This document shows positions 37,928 to 47,708 of a stretch of DNA of 64,000 bases, in pieces (position 1 is the first letter of the stretch; each line of letters opens with the position of its first letter). The position numbers were made by a program, and so were the translations under genes. The notes under the pieces were generated by a model, which worked only from the letters and a program-made list of their open reading frames with translations, was not told where the DNA came from and did no database searches. Source of the DNA: Chlorobiota bacterium (GTDB taxonomy: Bacteria; Bacteroidota; Ignavibacteria; OLB7); the NCBI GenBank assembly GCA_016700335.1, contig CP065014.1:2889001-2953000 (forward strand), in the 5' to 3' direction.

Positions 37928-40198
37928 CTAAGAATTAGTTTTATCAATTAAAAAATATGTTCTCATCAAACCTTTACCCTTAATATCGATTTCTCCTCTA
38001 GATTCAAAATTAGTTACATTAAATTTATCTGAATTCAATAATTCATTATAAAAATCCTCACTTATATGTACTTTGCCAATCTCACCATGGCTTTCCATTC
38101 TACTTGCAGTGTTAACAGAATCACCCCATAAATCATATAAGAATTTTTTCTCTCCAATAACTCCTGCAATCATACCTCCACAATGCAAACCAATTCTAAC
38201 TTGAATTTGACCTATTTTTTTTATCCATTCATTATTACCTAAATTTTCAGGAACTTTGATTTCAAGATTTTTTATAGAATCAATTATTGATAATGCTGCA
38301 CAAGAAATCCTATAAGCATGATCTGCTTGAAATTCTGGTGCCCCAGCAACTGCCATATATGCATCCCCAATCGTTTTCACTTTTTCTATTCCATATTCTT
38401 CCATTATTGAATCACATTTTGTAAAAATAGAATTTAAGATAAATACTAATTGATCTGCATTTACTAAAGTAGATAAATTGGTAAAATTCACTATATCCAT
38501 AAACATCACCGAAGCAATTTCTATGTTATCAGCAATTGGGTTTTCTCCATTAATTAATCGTTCAGTAATTGTTAATGGCAAAATATTATTAAGTATTTTC
38601 TCTTGTTCTTGAAACCTTACAATCTTAACAATTCTATCTCTTTCAGCTTCTTCAACTTTTCGATTATACTCTAATAGTTGAGCTTGTTTGGAGGATTTAT
38701 CATTTATAACTTCTTCTTTTAAATCATGGAATTTAATATGATGTTCATATGCTTGTTTAAAATCATTTACTTTGGAGTATGCAATTGAAAGCTCTCTATG
38801 AGCTTCATACTGAATTGGTTTTAAACTTAATTCATAAGAAATATTACAACCTTCCAATAGAGTTTTTATACCTATTTCAAACTCTTTTTTTTCAATTGAA
38901 ATAGAACCTAACGCTATCAAAATTTCTGGTATGCCTTGGTTTGTTTTTAATTCATCTCTTAAAATTTCCAAAGCTATTTCCAAATTCTTTAATGAATCCT
39001 TATCTCTTTTTAATTTGTGTAAAGTTTCACCAATATATAAATAACATTTACCAATAAGTAGCCGATCATTAATTTCTTTCCCTAGAGTTAATCCTTTTTC
39101 ATAATAATTTAAAGCAACTAAAAAGTTATCTTTTAAATAATGTGATTTGCCAATACAAGAATATAAATCGGCAATATAATTTTTATTGTTAAGTTTAATT
39201 GATTCGCTTAAAGAAATTTCATAGCATTCAAGCCCTTTATCAACTTCACCTACAGATGTTAAGATGTTCCCAATGTTGCAATTCAACCTAGCTATTCCTT
39301 CAATGTTAACTAATGAAACTTCTAATTTTAAAGCTGCTTGATAATATTTAAAAGATTTAATAAAATCACCAATACTCCAATATAACACACCGATATTTGC
39401 AGAAATTCTGGCAACATCAATATCATTTTGAAATTTTTCCCTAATAATTAATGCCTCTTTAAACTCATTAATTCCCAAGTTGTATTCTCCTAAACTCCAA
39501 TATACACTACCTATATTTTCATGTGTCTGAGCAATTTCAATCTGATTCTCAAGTTCTTTAGCTAAGGAATGGGCTTGTTTAAAATGCTCCAATGCTTTTG
39601 AATACTCTCCTAAAATCAAATAAACGCTTCCAATGCTTCCAAATGCAATTGTTAATTGCTTTTTATTTGACAACTTTTCATATATATCTTTAACTAGAAT
39701 GTAAGTTTCTAAAGCTTTGTTGTTATCACCCAAACTCAAATAAACTCCACCAATATTATAGGTAACCTTCGCAACATCATTATGAGACTCTAGTTCAATC
39801 CACATTGAGCTAGATAATTGATAATTTTTTAGAGCATTAGTATAGTCTCCTAGTACATCATATAAATTTCCAATATTTCCGACAACTTCAGCAATTCCAT
39901 TCTTATCTTCTAAAAATTCAAACAATAAATGTGCATTTTCAAAATGAATTTTTGAAAGATCATAATTCCCCAAATTAAAATGAGCAACTCCAATTAACCT
40001 ATTCGACAATGCTTTTGCTGAGTCATTTAACAATTCTTCTGAAAGCTCTAAACATACCTCTGCAATTTCTAACGATTTTGTAGGGTCTTCATACTTTAAT
40101 TTCGAAGCAAGTTCTAACAACTCAGTTAGTAATTCACTTTCTGATTCATTAATTTTGCCATTAAAATATATTTCTGATAGTTCTTTAATATTAATCAT
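37928..40198 (-). CDS. TPR-repeat protein with C-terminal class III adenylate/guanylate cyclase domain
   Basis: A 756-residue soluble protein. Residues about 60-480 contain roughly ten tetratricopeptide repeats (for example NIGNLYDVLGDYTNALKNYQ, NIGSVYWSLGEYNLGINEF, NIGVLYWSIGDF), followed by a coiled-coil-like linker and a class III cyclase domain at about residues 540-750. The domain has both metal aspartates (FMDIVNFT; KTIGDAYMAVAG), the KTIGD lysine and the LYDLWGDSVNTASRME segment with aspartate and the catalytic Asn/Arg, a pattern that favours ATP and so cAMP production. It is cytosolic and probably controlled by protein partners bound to the TPRs. It heads a unit with the small membrane protein and the TonB receptor. 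Confidence 0.9.
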   Translation of the reverse strand: MINIKELSEIYFNGKINESESELLTELLELASKLKYEDPTKSLEIAEVCLELSEELLNDSAKALSNRLIGVAHFNLGNYDLSKIHFENAHLLFEFLEDKNGIAEVVGNIGNLYDVLGDYTNALKNYQLSSSMWIELESHNDVAKVTYNIGGVYLSLGDNNKALETYILVKDIYEKLSNKKQLTIAFGSIGSVYLILGEYSKALEHFKQAHSLAKELENQIEIAQTHENIGSVYWSLGEYNLGINEFKEALIIREKFQNDIDVARISANIGVLYWSIGDFIKSFKYYQAALKLEVSLVNIEGIARLNCNIGNILTSVGEVDKGLECYEISLSESIKLNNKNYIADLYSCIGKSHYLKDNFLVALNYYEKGLTLGKEINDRLLIGKCYLYIGETLHKLKRDKDSLKNLEIALEILRDELKTNQGIPEILIALGSISIEKKEFEIGIKTLLEGCNISYELSLKPIQYEAHRELSIAYSKVNDFKQAYEHHIKFHDLKEEVINDKSSKQAQLLEYNRKVEEAERDRIVKIVRFQEQEKILNNILPLTITERLINGENPIADNIEIASVMFMDIVNFTNLSTLVNADQLVFILNSIFTKCDSIMEEYGIEKVKTIGDAYMAVAGAPEFQADHAYRISCAALSIIDSIKNLEIKVPENLGNNEWIKKIGQIQVRIGLHCGGMIAGVIGEKKFLYDLWGDSVNTASRMESHGEIGKVHISEDFYNELLNSDKFNVTNFESRGEIDIKGKGLMRTYFLIDKTNS

Positions 40199-40259
40199 AT
40201 AAGGATAAAACAGGTTTTAATTCCTGATATCTTCAATTTATTAACCTTAATGTAGAGTT

Positions 40260-41582
40260 TTATTTTTTAGTTACTCTATTTAATAAATCTGCAAGAATTC
40301 CTGTTGTAGTTCTTCTTTCATATTTATTAATAATTTCCATTTTTGGATTTATTATACTTCCACCATTTTGATGAGCATTATAAAATATTAGAAATGAATC
40401 TGCAATTCCATCTAAATTCGATTGATGCGCAACATAACCACTATTTGTCTCTTTTATCAAATCTGCAATTGCACTTTTTTCCGGTGCTATAGCTAAAACT
40501 CCTTTTCCACTTCCAATATATTCATATACTTTGCCTGGGACAATTTCATTGCTATCATCACTTTCATCAACAATTAAAAGCAATGCATCGCTAAGTAATA
40601 ACTGTTTAGTTAGTTCATTATGTTGCATATAACCTATAACTTCAATACAATTTCGAATATCTGTAGATTTAAACATTTCCAAAACTTCATCACCAAAGCG
40701 ACCAATAAACCTAAGTCTAATTTTCGTAATATCAATTTCTTTTCTATAATGCAACTTTTCCAATGCCTTAAAAAATGCAGCTGGATTTCTTCTTCCATAC
40801 ATAGATCCTGCATATGTAATAGTAAATCTAAAGTCTGTTCTTTCAGATTCATTTACATTTGGATAATCATTACTATCGAATCCATTTGGCAAATGATGAA
40901 ATTTGTCTTTGTTTAATTCTGGATATTTTGTGATTGCATCCTTCATAATTCCAAGCCAAGCCACTTCAATTGCATCTGATTCTTCAAAAACTGCTTTTTC
41001 CAATTTACTATCAATTTTAGCAGGTAGCCACCATCTTTTTGGAGTAGTCAAAAACCCTGTCCATGGATCCCTAAAACCAGCTATCCATGGTAAACCACTT
41101 TTTCGCTTTAAAGTTCTTGCAATTACAGAACAAGTATAAGGAGGTGAAGAACTATATATTGCTGAAATACCCTCATTTTTTATTAATTTTAATCCTGCAT
41201 CAACTGCTGCTTTATGCCAACCAATTCTTGCATCTGGAATAAAAAATGTTGCCCTTATAAACTCAGAAATTCTTTCAGTAAAGGAGATTTTAGCTCCATC
41301 TTTCCTTAATGTATTAACATCAATTGCTGTATTTTTTGATTTACCTGTTAACTTTCTATACAAATCGTAAGGTTCAAAAATTTCTGTTCTTACAACATTT
41401 ACACCTTCTGGAATTTCTTTAATAAGACTTTCATCAATTGCTGGGAAATTGCCATTTTTTACTGTCAATATAATTGGTTCCCACCCAAACTCCCTCAAAT
41501 ACCGTGTGTATTTCAAAACTCTCTGAACTCCTGGTCCTCCTGAAGGGGGAAAATAATATGCTACTATAAGTACTTTTTTCAT
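40260..41582 (-). CDS. Glycosyltransferase, GT4-like
   Basis: A 440-residue GT-B type enzyme. The N-terminus KKVLIVAYYFPPSGGPGVQRVLKY is typical of GT4 proteins that act on cell-surface glycans. The segment SAIYSSSPPYTCSVIARTLKRK and a FRDPWTG motif are conserved in this subfamily, and the C-terminal half has TITYAGSMYGRRNP and EIVPGKVYEYIGSGK for nucleotide-sugar binding. It is 61 bases upstream of the cyclase gene on the same strand and could share its transcript. The acceptor is unknown. Confidence 0.88.
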   Translation of the reverse strand: MKKVLIVAYYFPPSGGPGVQRVLKYTRYLREFGWEPIILTVKNGNFPAIDESLIKEIPEGVNVVRTEIFEPYDLYRKLTGKSKNTAIDVNTLRKDGAKISFTERISEFIRATFFIPDARIGWHKAAVDAGLKLIKNEGISAIYSSSPPYTCSVIARTLKRKSGLPWIAGFRDPWTGFLTTPKRWWLPAKIDSKLEKAVFEESDAIEVAWLGIMKDAITKYPELNKDKFHHLPNGFDSNDYPNVNESERTDFRFTITYAGSMYGRRNPAAFFKALEKLHYRKEIDITKIRLRFIGRFGDEVLEMFKSTDIRNCIEVIGYMQHNELTKQLLLSDALLLIVDESDDSNEIVPGKVYEYIGSGKGVLAIAPEKSAIADLIKETNSGYVAHQSNLDGIADSFLIFYNAHQNGGSIINPKMEIINKYERRTTTGILADLLNRVTKK

Positions 41583-41853
41583 TTTTAAATATTAAGATCT
41601 GAACATACTTTATTTTTTATTCAAAGACAAGATTAGTAATTCTATCGAATTTAAATCATTATATTGATTTTTTTTTAAAAACAAAAATACTCAATATGAT
41701 TTGAGTACAATTTTAACTTTATAAAATAAATCTTTATGTAAGTTTATAGTTAACTTTGGGGTCTTCAATATACTTAATAAAAATTAGTAGAGTATCCTTT
41801 GTTAACTTTCAATTTGTATTATTTTATTTTATCACATATAAGTTTAACTATTT

Positions 41854-44193
41854 ATGAAAAATTTCAAAAGCCTTTTTTTAATTATCATCCCGATATTATT
41901 TTTAATATCAGCTTGCCAAAAAGATCCTGTAACAAGTACAACTAATTCAAATATTTCAGATTTTTCTGGGATAATAAACGATGAACAAGGGCACATTGTA
42001 CCATTAGCAATTGTATCAGCTAAGGATGGTGCAAAGAATATTGTCGCAATTGATACTGCGAATGATGTTGGAGAGTTTCTTTTAAAGAATATTCCATCTG
42101 ATTTATCTACAATAAGCATTGACATATTACATGATGAATTTTTGCCTGCAACATTTTCTGCAAAAGAATTAGTGTCTTCAGCTGGTGAAAAAAGAAATGG
42201 GATTTTATTATCTTTAACTCACGTTGATAGTTGTTGTGCTTATGTTCGAGTTTCTGTAAGTGATGAAGTTACTAAGAATATGATTGAGGGAGCAGAAGTA
42301 AGATTGTTCAATAAGGGGAAAGGTGACCGTCCTGTTACTACTGTTAAAACTGATGCATCTGGAAAAGTCATTTTTGAGAATATCTGCAAAGGTATATATT
42401 CAATTAGAATCTCAAAAGAAGGATATAAGGTTGATGAAAGACCTCTAATTGTAAATTTTTGTGATTCAACAATAATTGATTCAAGGCTGAAAGTTTCTGA
42501 TGATAAAGGGGGTGAGAAAAAAGATTCAGGCTGCTGTAATGGAGTTTTAATTGTTATTCCAGTTGACGAATTTAATATGCCAATTGTTGATGCTGATGTT
42601 TCTTTAGCATCTCGTAAAATGAAATCATTAAAGACTACACTTGAAGGAGTAAAATATACTGGTCTATGCGAAGGTAAAGATATTGTTATGATTTCGAAAG
42701 AAGGATATGGAGTAATTGAATTTGCATTTGAAATGAAGTGTAATGGTGAAATGAAAGAAACTCCTATGATGAAGAAAAAATCTGATGATGTAAATAATGA
42801 TAGTTGTTGTAAAGGTGCTCTGTTAGTTACTGTCATAGATCCAACTGATAAAATGATTGTTGGAGTTGAAGTTAAATTAACAAGACCAAACGGTAAGGTT
42901 GATGTCTCAAAAACTTCCGATGCAGGTGGCGCTAGCTTCTCAAACCTTTGCCCTGGAAAACATGGAATTAGAATTGCAAGAGAAGGGTTTGATGTTGTTG
43001 AACAAGTTTTTGACCAAAAATGTAATGAGACTAAGCTAATTCGTATTTCATTAGGAAAGAAAATTACTACAGACGATTCTTGTTGTAACGGGAAAGTTAA
43101 TTTGTATTTGAATAACCAAGATGGAAAGCCTGTTGTTGGTGCTGCAATCAAATTGCAAAGACCAAATGGCTCAACAATTGTTGCAAATTCTAATGATATT
43201 GGAGTTGCTACTTTTAGCAAATTATGTGCTGGTGCATATTTATTCTGGACTGGAAAAGATGGCTATAAAAATATAGAAGGTAGATTTTCTTTGGAGTGCA
43301 ATGCCACAATTGATATGAAATATAATTTAACAAAAGTAATAACTGGAACTGATAGTTGTTGTAATGGTCAAGTTAATTTTAGCTTTAAAGATGAAGCACT
43401 TTCTAGTAGTAAAATTGTTAGTGGAAAAGTTAGCCTATATAAAGATGGAAAACTATTAACTTTTGGGACTTTAGTAAATGGTAAAATTGGTTTTGAAAAA
43501 TTATGTAGTGGTGTTTATTCATATGGATTTGCTTCAGAATTATATAAAGGTCTTGAAGGTAAGTTTGTTCTAGAATGTAATGCAACTTTTGTTATAGAAG
43601 TTAAGGCATCACAAAATATTAACCCTCCGAATAATGATTCATGTTGTAATGGCAAAGCCTATTTCAGTATTCTTGATGCTAATGGATCTAAAATTGGTTT
43701 GAATGGAAAAGGTATATTGTATCTGGGTGGGAAAGTAATTGCTACTACCCCAATTAATGCTGGTAAATTGGTTTTCGAAAAGCTTTGTCCTGGCAAATAT
43801 GGTGTTAGTTTTAATATTGAAGGTTATAAAACTATTGAAACTGAATTTGCATTAGAATGTAATAAAGTTTATGAGAATTCAATGAAAATTCAAAAAAATA
43901 TTACAGATAAACCAGACAGTTGCAATACTGCTAAACTTGCTCTAAGAGTTAAAGATGCAAATACAAAAGATGGTGGTTGGCTTGAAGGAGTTGAAGTAAT
44001 TGTTTATCAAAATGGAATGAATCAAATTGCAAAAGGGAACACAAATGGTGAAGGTTACTTTAAATTAGAAAATCTAATTGCACCAATGACTTATGTTGCC
44101 ACTTTTTCGAAAGATGGTTTTCAAATGAATAAAATTGCTGTTTCATTTACAGAATGTAATACTATTTATCAAGTAGTAGATTTATCCAAATAA
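41854..44193 (+). CDS. Lipoprotein with about seven CarboxypepD_reg-like repeats separated by Asp-Ser-Cys-Cys linkers
   Basis: A 779-residue protein with a lipobox (ISAC, Cys at about residue 21). After an N-terminal carboxypeptidase-regulatory-like domain come about seven modules of 92-100 residues, each starting with a DSCC(N/K)G or similar motif (near residues 125, 225, 316, 408, 500, 595; the last, DSCNTA, at about 688). Each module then has a beta-sandwich with a G-x-V-x-(L/F)-x-N/K-L-C-x-G turn and a GxYxxxxxxEGY strand. They resemble PEGA or CarboxypepD_reg surface repeats. The paired cysteines recur at fixed places, so they may form disulfides or bind metal. Surface adhesion or a stalk role is an inference. 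A strong terminator follows. Confidence 0.88.
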   Translation: MKNFKSLFLIIIPILFLISACQKDPVTSTTNSNISDFSGIINDEQGHIVPLAIVSAKDGAKNIVAIDTANDVGEFLLKNIPSDLSTISIDILHDEFLPATFSAKELVSSAGEKRNGILLSLTHVDSCCAYVRVSVSDEVTKNMIEGAEVRLFNKGKGDRPVTTVKTDASGKVIFENICKGIYSIRISKEGYKVDERPLIVNFCDSTIIDSRLKVSDDKGGEKKDSGCCNGVLIVIPVDEFNMPIVDADVSLASRKMKSLKTTLEGVKYTGLCEGKDIVMISKEGYGVIEFAFEMKCNGEMKETPMMKKKSDDVNNDSCCKGALLVTVIDPTDKMIVGVEVKLTRPNGKVDVSKTSDAGGASFSNLCPGKHGIRIAREGFDVVEQVFDQKCNETKLIRISLGKKITTDDSCCNGKVNLYLNNQDGKPVVGAAIKLQRPNGSTIVANSNDIGVATFSKLCAGAYLFWTGKDGYKNIEGRFSLECNATIDMKYNLTKVITGTDSCCNGQVNFSFKDEALSSSKIVSGKVSLYKDGKLLTFGTLVNGKIGFEKLCSGVYSYGFASELYKGLEGKFVLECNATFVIEVKASQNINPPNNDSCCNGKAYFSILDANGSKIGLNGKGILYLGGKVIATTPINAGKLVFEKLCPGKYGVSFNIEGYKTIETEFALECNKVYENSMKIQKNITDKPDSCNTAKLALRVKDANTKDGGWLEGVEVIVYQNGMNQIAKGNTNGEGYFKLENLIAPMTYVATFSKDGFQMNKIAVSFTECNTIYQVVDLSK

Positions 44194-44220
44194 AAAATTT
44201 AAATTGATTTTTTAATTCAA

Positions 44221-44257
44221 AAACTTCAAGTAAATAAATTACTTGAAGTTTTTTTTT
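44221..44257 (+). terminator. Rho-independent terminator
   Basis: A perfect 13-bp stem (44221-44233 with 44239-44251), 5-base loop, then a T run, after the repeat lipoprotein. Confidence 0.9.
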
Positions 44258-44386
44258 GTTAATCAATTAATATAAACAAATTTAGAAATATTTATTTACA
44301 TCAATTTAATAACTATTTTTTTTTTTAAATAATATATGCTTTAAATTTGATTCTTCTAAATTTCAACTTAATTCTTTTTAAATAAT

Positions 44387-46225
44387 TTGTGCGGATTTGT
44401 TGGTATTGTTAGTAAAAACATAATTGATGATAAGAACTTATTGGCTATGAGAGATACTTTAACCCATAGAGGTCCTGATTCTTGTGGAGTTTACATCTCG
44501 CCAAATCATCGAGTTGGTTTAGGTTTTCGTAGACTTTCAATTATAGACCTTACAGAAGCTGGCTCTCAGCCAATGTCAACCATAGATGGTGATTTGACAA
44601 TTGTGTTTAATGGCGAAGTTTACAATTACTCATCAATCAAACAAGAACTCTTAAGTTTAGGCTATTCTTTCAATTCACAAAGTGATTCTGAAGTTGTTTT
44701 ATATTCTTACAAACAATGGGGAGCTGATTGTTTGCAGAAATTTCAAGGTATGTTTGCTTTTGCAATTTATGATTTGCAGAAAAATAATTTGTTTATTGCT
44801 CGTGATCGTTTAGGTATTAAGCCACTCTATTATTTTCATGATTATAATAATTTTGTATTTGGATCTGAATTAAAATCAATTATTCAATTTACAAATTTTA
44901 AAAAAGAAATTTGTAAAGATGCTTTAAACGACTACTTTGCTTACGGATACGTTCCAAATAATAAATCTATATTTAAAGGAGTAAATAAACTTGAAGCAGG
45001 GTATAAATTAATCTATTCAAACGGAACAATCTCACTAAATAAATATTGGGAACTTCGGTATAATCCTAAGCACCAAACTGAAGATGAAATCGTTTCAACA
45101 ATTTATGACAAACTAAAAAGTTCAGTAAAATTATGGTCAGTTAGTGATGTCCCAGTTGGTATTTTTTTAAGTGGCGGACTAGATTCAAGTGCTGTATGTG
45201 GGCTTGCAAGCATTGATTCATCTGATGTACAAACATTTACAATTGGATTTGATTATCAAAAAAATAATGAACTTCAGTTTGCAAAAGAAATTGCAGAAAA
45301 ATTCCATGCTAATCATTATGAAAAAATTGTTGATGTAATTGATGCAGAAAATTTGTTGGATATTATTGCAAATATTTATGATGAACCTTTTGTTGATTCA
45401 TCTTCAATCCCTACATATTATCTTTCGAAGTTTACAGCACAAAATGTAAAAGTTGCTTTAGCTGGAGATGGAGGAGATGAATTATTTTTTGGTTATCATC
45501 GGTATGATTCCTTTATTAATTTACATCAAAGTAAAAATTCCCTGAAATCTAAAGTAAAAGGTTTATTCTCAAATTTAAGTTTTTTACCTTATGGCGAGAG
45601 ATTATCTTATTATGATAAATACTCACTTGAAAATGATATGCAGAGCTACTTTAGGTTGGTTGGATTTTTTGATACTGATGAGAGAAACAAAATTTTATGT
45701 AATGAATATAAGAACTTTGATCAAAATCATTTATGGTTGTTTGATAAATTTTATGACCCAAAATTACCTCCAACAACATCACTTCGATTGCTAGATATAA
45801 ATACTTATTTAGTTGATGATATTCTCACAAAAGTTGACAGAGCAACTATGTCAGTTTCCCTAGAAGCAAGAACTCCATTGCTTGAGCATACTCTTGCTGA
45901 ATACATTATGAGTATTGAAGACGAATTTATTTACAAAAATAATGACAAGAAATATCTTTTAAAAAAAGCTTTATCAACTCTTCTTCCAGCTCAAACAATT
46001 CAAAGAAGTAAGAAGGGTTTTGGTGCTCCAATTAGGCATTGGTTGAAGAATGATTTAAATATATTAATTGAAAAAAAACTTTTTAATGGCTCTGCTGTTA
46101 AAGATGGGATTCTTTCTGTTAAGGGCATTAAATCTATGCTTAATAATTATAGCGAAAACCGATGGGCAAAACTTTGGATGTTACTAATGTTTGAATTGTG
46201 GTATTGTAAATGGATGAAAGATTAA
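44387..46225 (+). CDS. asnB: Asparagine synthase (glutamine-hydrolysing)
   Basis: A 612-residue enzyme with a class II glutamine amidotransferase domain. The start is TTG, directly followed by the nucleophile Cys2 (CGFVGIVS). Further segments are LTHRGPDSCG, FNGEVYN, and the synthetase domain with the ATP pyrophosphatase loop FLSGGLDSSAVCGLA, AGDGGDELFFGYHRY and VDRATMSVSLEARTPLL. It makes asparagine from aspartate and glutamine, or may belong to the surface-polysaccharide AsnB-like subfamily. The C-terminus EARTPLLEH and the length favour the general AsnB group. Confidence 0.93.
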   Translation: MCGFVGIVSKNIIDDKNLLAMRDTLTHRGPDSCGVYISPNHRVGLGFRRLSIIDLTEAGSQPMSTIDGDLTIVFNGEVYNYSSIKQELLSLGYSFNSQSDSEVVLYSYKQWGADCLQKFQGMFAFAIYDLQKNNLFIARDRLGIKPLYYFHDYNNFVFGSELKSIIQFTNFKKEICKDALNDYFAYGYVPNNKSIFKGVNKLEAGYKLIYSNGTISLNKYWELRYNPKHQTEDEIVSTIYDKLKSSVKLWSVSDVPVGIFLSGGLDSSAVCGLASIDSSDVQTFTIGFDYQKNNELQFAKEIAEKFHANHYEKIVDVIDAENLLDIIANIYDEPFVDSSSIPTYYLSKFTAQNVKVALAGDGGDELFFGYHRYDSFINLHQSKNSLKSKVKGLFSNLSFLPYGERLSYYDKYSLENDMQSYFRLVGFFDTDERNKILCNEYKNFDQNHLWLFDKFYDPKLPPTTSLRLLDINTYLVDDILTKVDRATMSVSLEARTPLLEHTLAEYIMSIEDEFIYKNNDKKYLLKKALSTLLPAQTIQRSKKGFGAPIRHWLKNDLNILIEKKLFNGSAVKDGILSVKGIKSMLNNYSENRWAKLWMLLMFELWYCKWMKD

Positions 46226-46261
46226 CTAATAACTTAATTTGTAAATTAACTTTTAAATTAC

Positions 46262-47578
46262 TTATTCATAAACTTTTATCATTAGCTTTGCTCTAGGTTC
46301 TGGTAAAAAATAAAGTAAAAATAATGCTGCAATTGCAATAACTCCTGTTACATAAAAAATACTTCTAGCCCCATAAATATCTCTTAAAGACCCTATTAAT
46401 GCGGCTATGCAATATGCAAATGCACTAAGAGTATTTTTCAAACCAATATAAGTTGTTCTATCTTCTTCGGGCACTGTTTCCAGCATATAATTCATGCTAC
46501 CAGTGCTAATTCCAGTTTCAGCAGTTGCAGAAGCAAAAAATATAAAACCAAATGTCCAAAATGGAATTGATAAATAAGGAAAAACTAATAATGATATAGA
46601 AACAAATAGAGCTGAAATAGTACCAGTTACCATTAAAGATTTATTCCCAATTTGATTTGAAATATAACCTAAAAGTAAATTAGAAATTATGGTTCCAGCA
46701 AAACCCCAAGTTATAAATTCACCAATTTGAATATCAATTGCTCCTAGGTTTTCCTTTGCATATAGCATTACAAATGGAACCCCAGCGAACCACAAATTCA
46801 TTAAACATTGAAGCAATACAAAATTTCTATAAGTTTTATTTTGCTTTAGAATAGTTACAGCAGTTTTGATTTGCTTTTTGAAAGTCCTTTCTTCTAACAA
46901 TACATTTTTATCCTTGGGTTCTTTTGTATAAAAAAATAATATGAAAGCAACCAACATTAGTACTGCGCCACTCGAAAATAAAATCAGATAATTTAGTGGA
47001 TATTCGTAATTTTTAATAATAGGTTTGATTATTCCAACCCCAGCATATATGCCAATTATACCGCTCCCAATTGCCCTCCATGCAAAATAGGTTCCTCTTT
47101 TTTCTTTTGGTACCGTCTTATATACAATATCTGTAAACACGACTCCAGATATTCCTCCAGAAAAACAGAATATCCCAAAACCCAAAACAAAAGTAATAAG
47201 TGCATAGCTTTTACTTTCTATATTAAAAGCTAAATTGGCTGAAAATACAGCCAATAAAATTCCGAATATTCTTAAGAAAACTGCTCTTTTATAAATTGGC
47301 AATTTCTCTTCAAGATGAAGTAAATACTTAGCAACAAATAGTTGAGGGAAGTACCAACCTAACGAATCAAACAAAGCCACAAATGATATAACTAAGCTTG
47401 GTGCTCCTAATGATGCGAGGTAAACAGGTATTATAGTATCACGGCTAAAAAAACTTAAACCAAAATTGAAAATTACACCATTAATAACACCAATTAAATA
47501 ATTATGTTTAAAATTAGGATACTTTGAAGCTATTTCATTATTCTTCTTTTTCTGTTGGTGATATATATTTTTTATCAA
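46262..47578 (-). CDS. Major facilitator superfamily transporter
   Basis: A 438-residue protein with about 12 hydrophobic helices in two halves, separated by a hydrophilic loop (FKKQIKTAVTILKQNKTYRN) at the centre. An RGTYFAWRAIGSG-type loop lies between helices 4 and 5, as in this MFS subgroup. The start is TTG, as no ATG is near. It is convergent with asnB. The transported solute is unknown. Confidence 0.85.
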   Translation of the reverse strand: MIKNIYHQQKKKNNEIASKYPNFKHNYLIGVINGVIFNFGLSFFSRDTIIPVYLASLGAPSLVISFVALFDSLGWYFPQLFVAKYLLHLEEKLPIYKRAVFLRIFGILLAVFSANLAFNIESKSYALITFVLGFGIFCFSGGISGVVFTDIVYKTVPKEKRGTYFAWRAIGSGIIGIYAGVGIIKPIIKNYEYPLNYLILFSSGAVLMLVAFILFFYTKEPKDKNVLLEERTFKKQIKTAVTILKQNKTYRNFVLLQCLMNLWFAGVPFVMLYAKENLGAIDIQIGEFITWGFAGTIISNLLLGYISNQIGNKSLMVTGTISALFVSISLLVFPYLSIPFWTFGFIFFASATAETGISTGSMNYMLETVPEEDRTTYIGLKNTLSAFAYCIAALIGSLRDIYGARSIFYVTGVIAIAALFLLYFLPEPRAKLMIKVYE

Positions 47579-47708
47579 AATAATTTATTCATTTGTAATT
47601 GCTTTAGTTAAAATCTTACTTAATAAAAAACTATTCAAATTTGTAATCTCAAATCCTAAATTGTATTAAGACAATTACATTTTCATCTAAAAATAAAAAT
47701 TAGATATT

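Noticed and set aside
42240..43220. 326-codon minus-strand ORF inside the repeat lipoprotein
   Set aside because: It is an antisense shadow of the repeated modules, with composition unlike an independent protein, and the plus strand is clearly coding.
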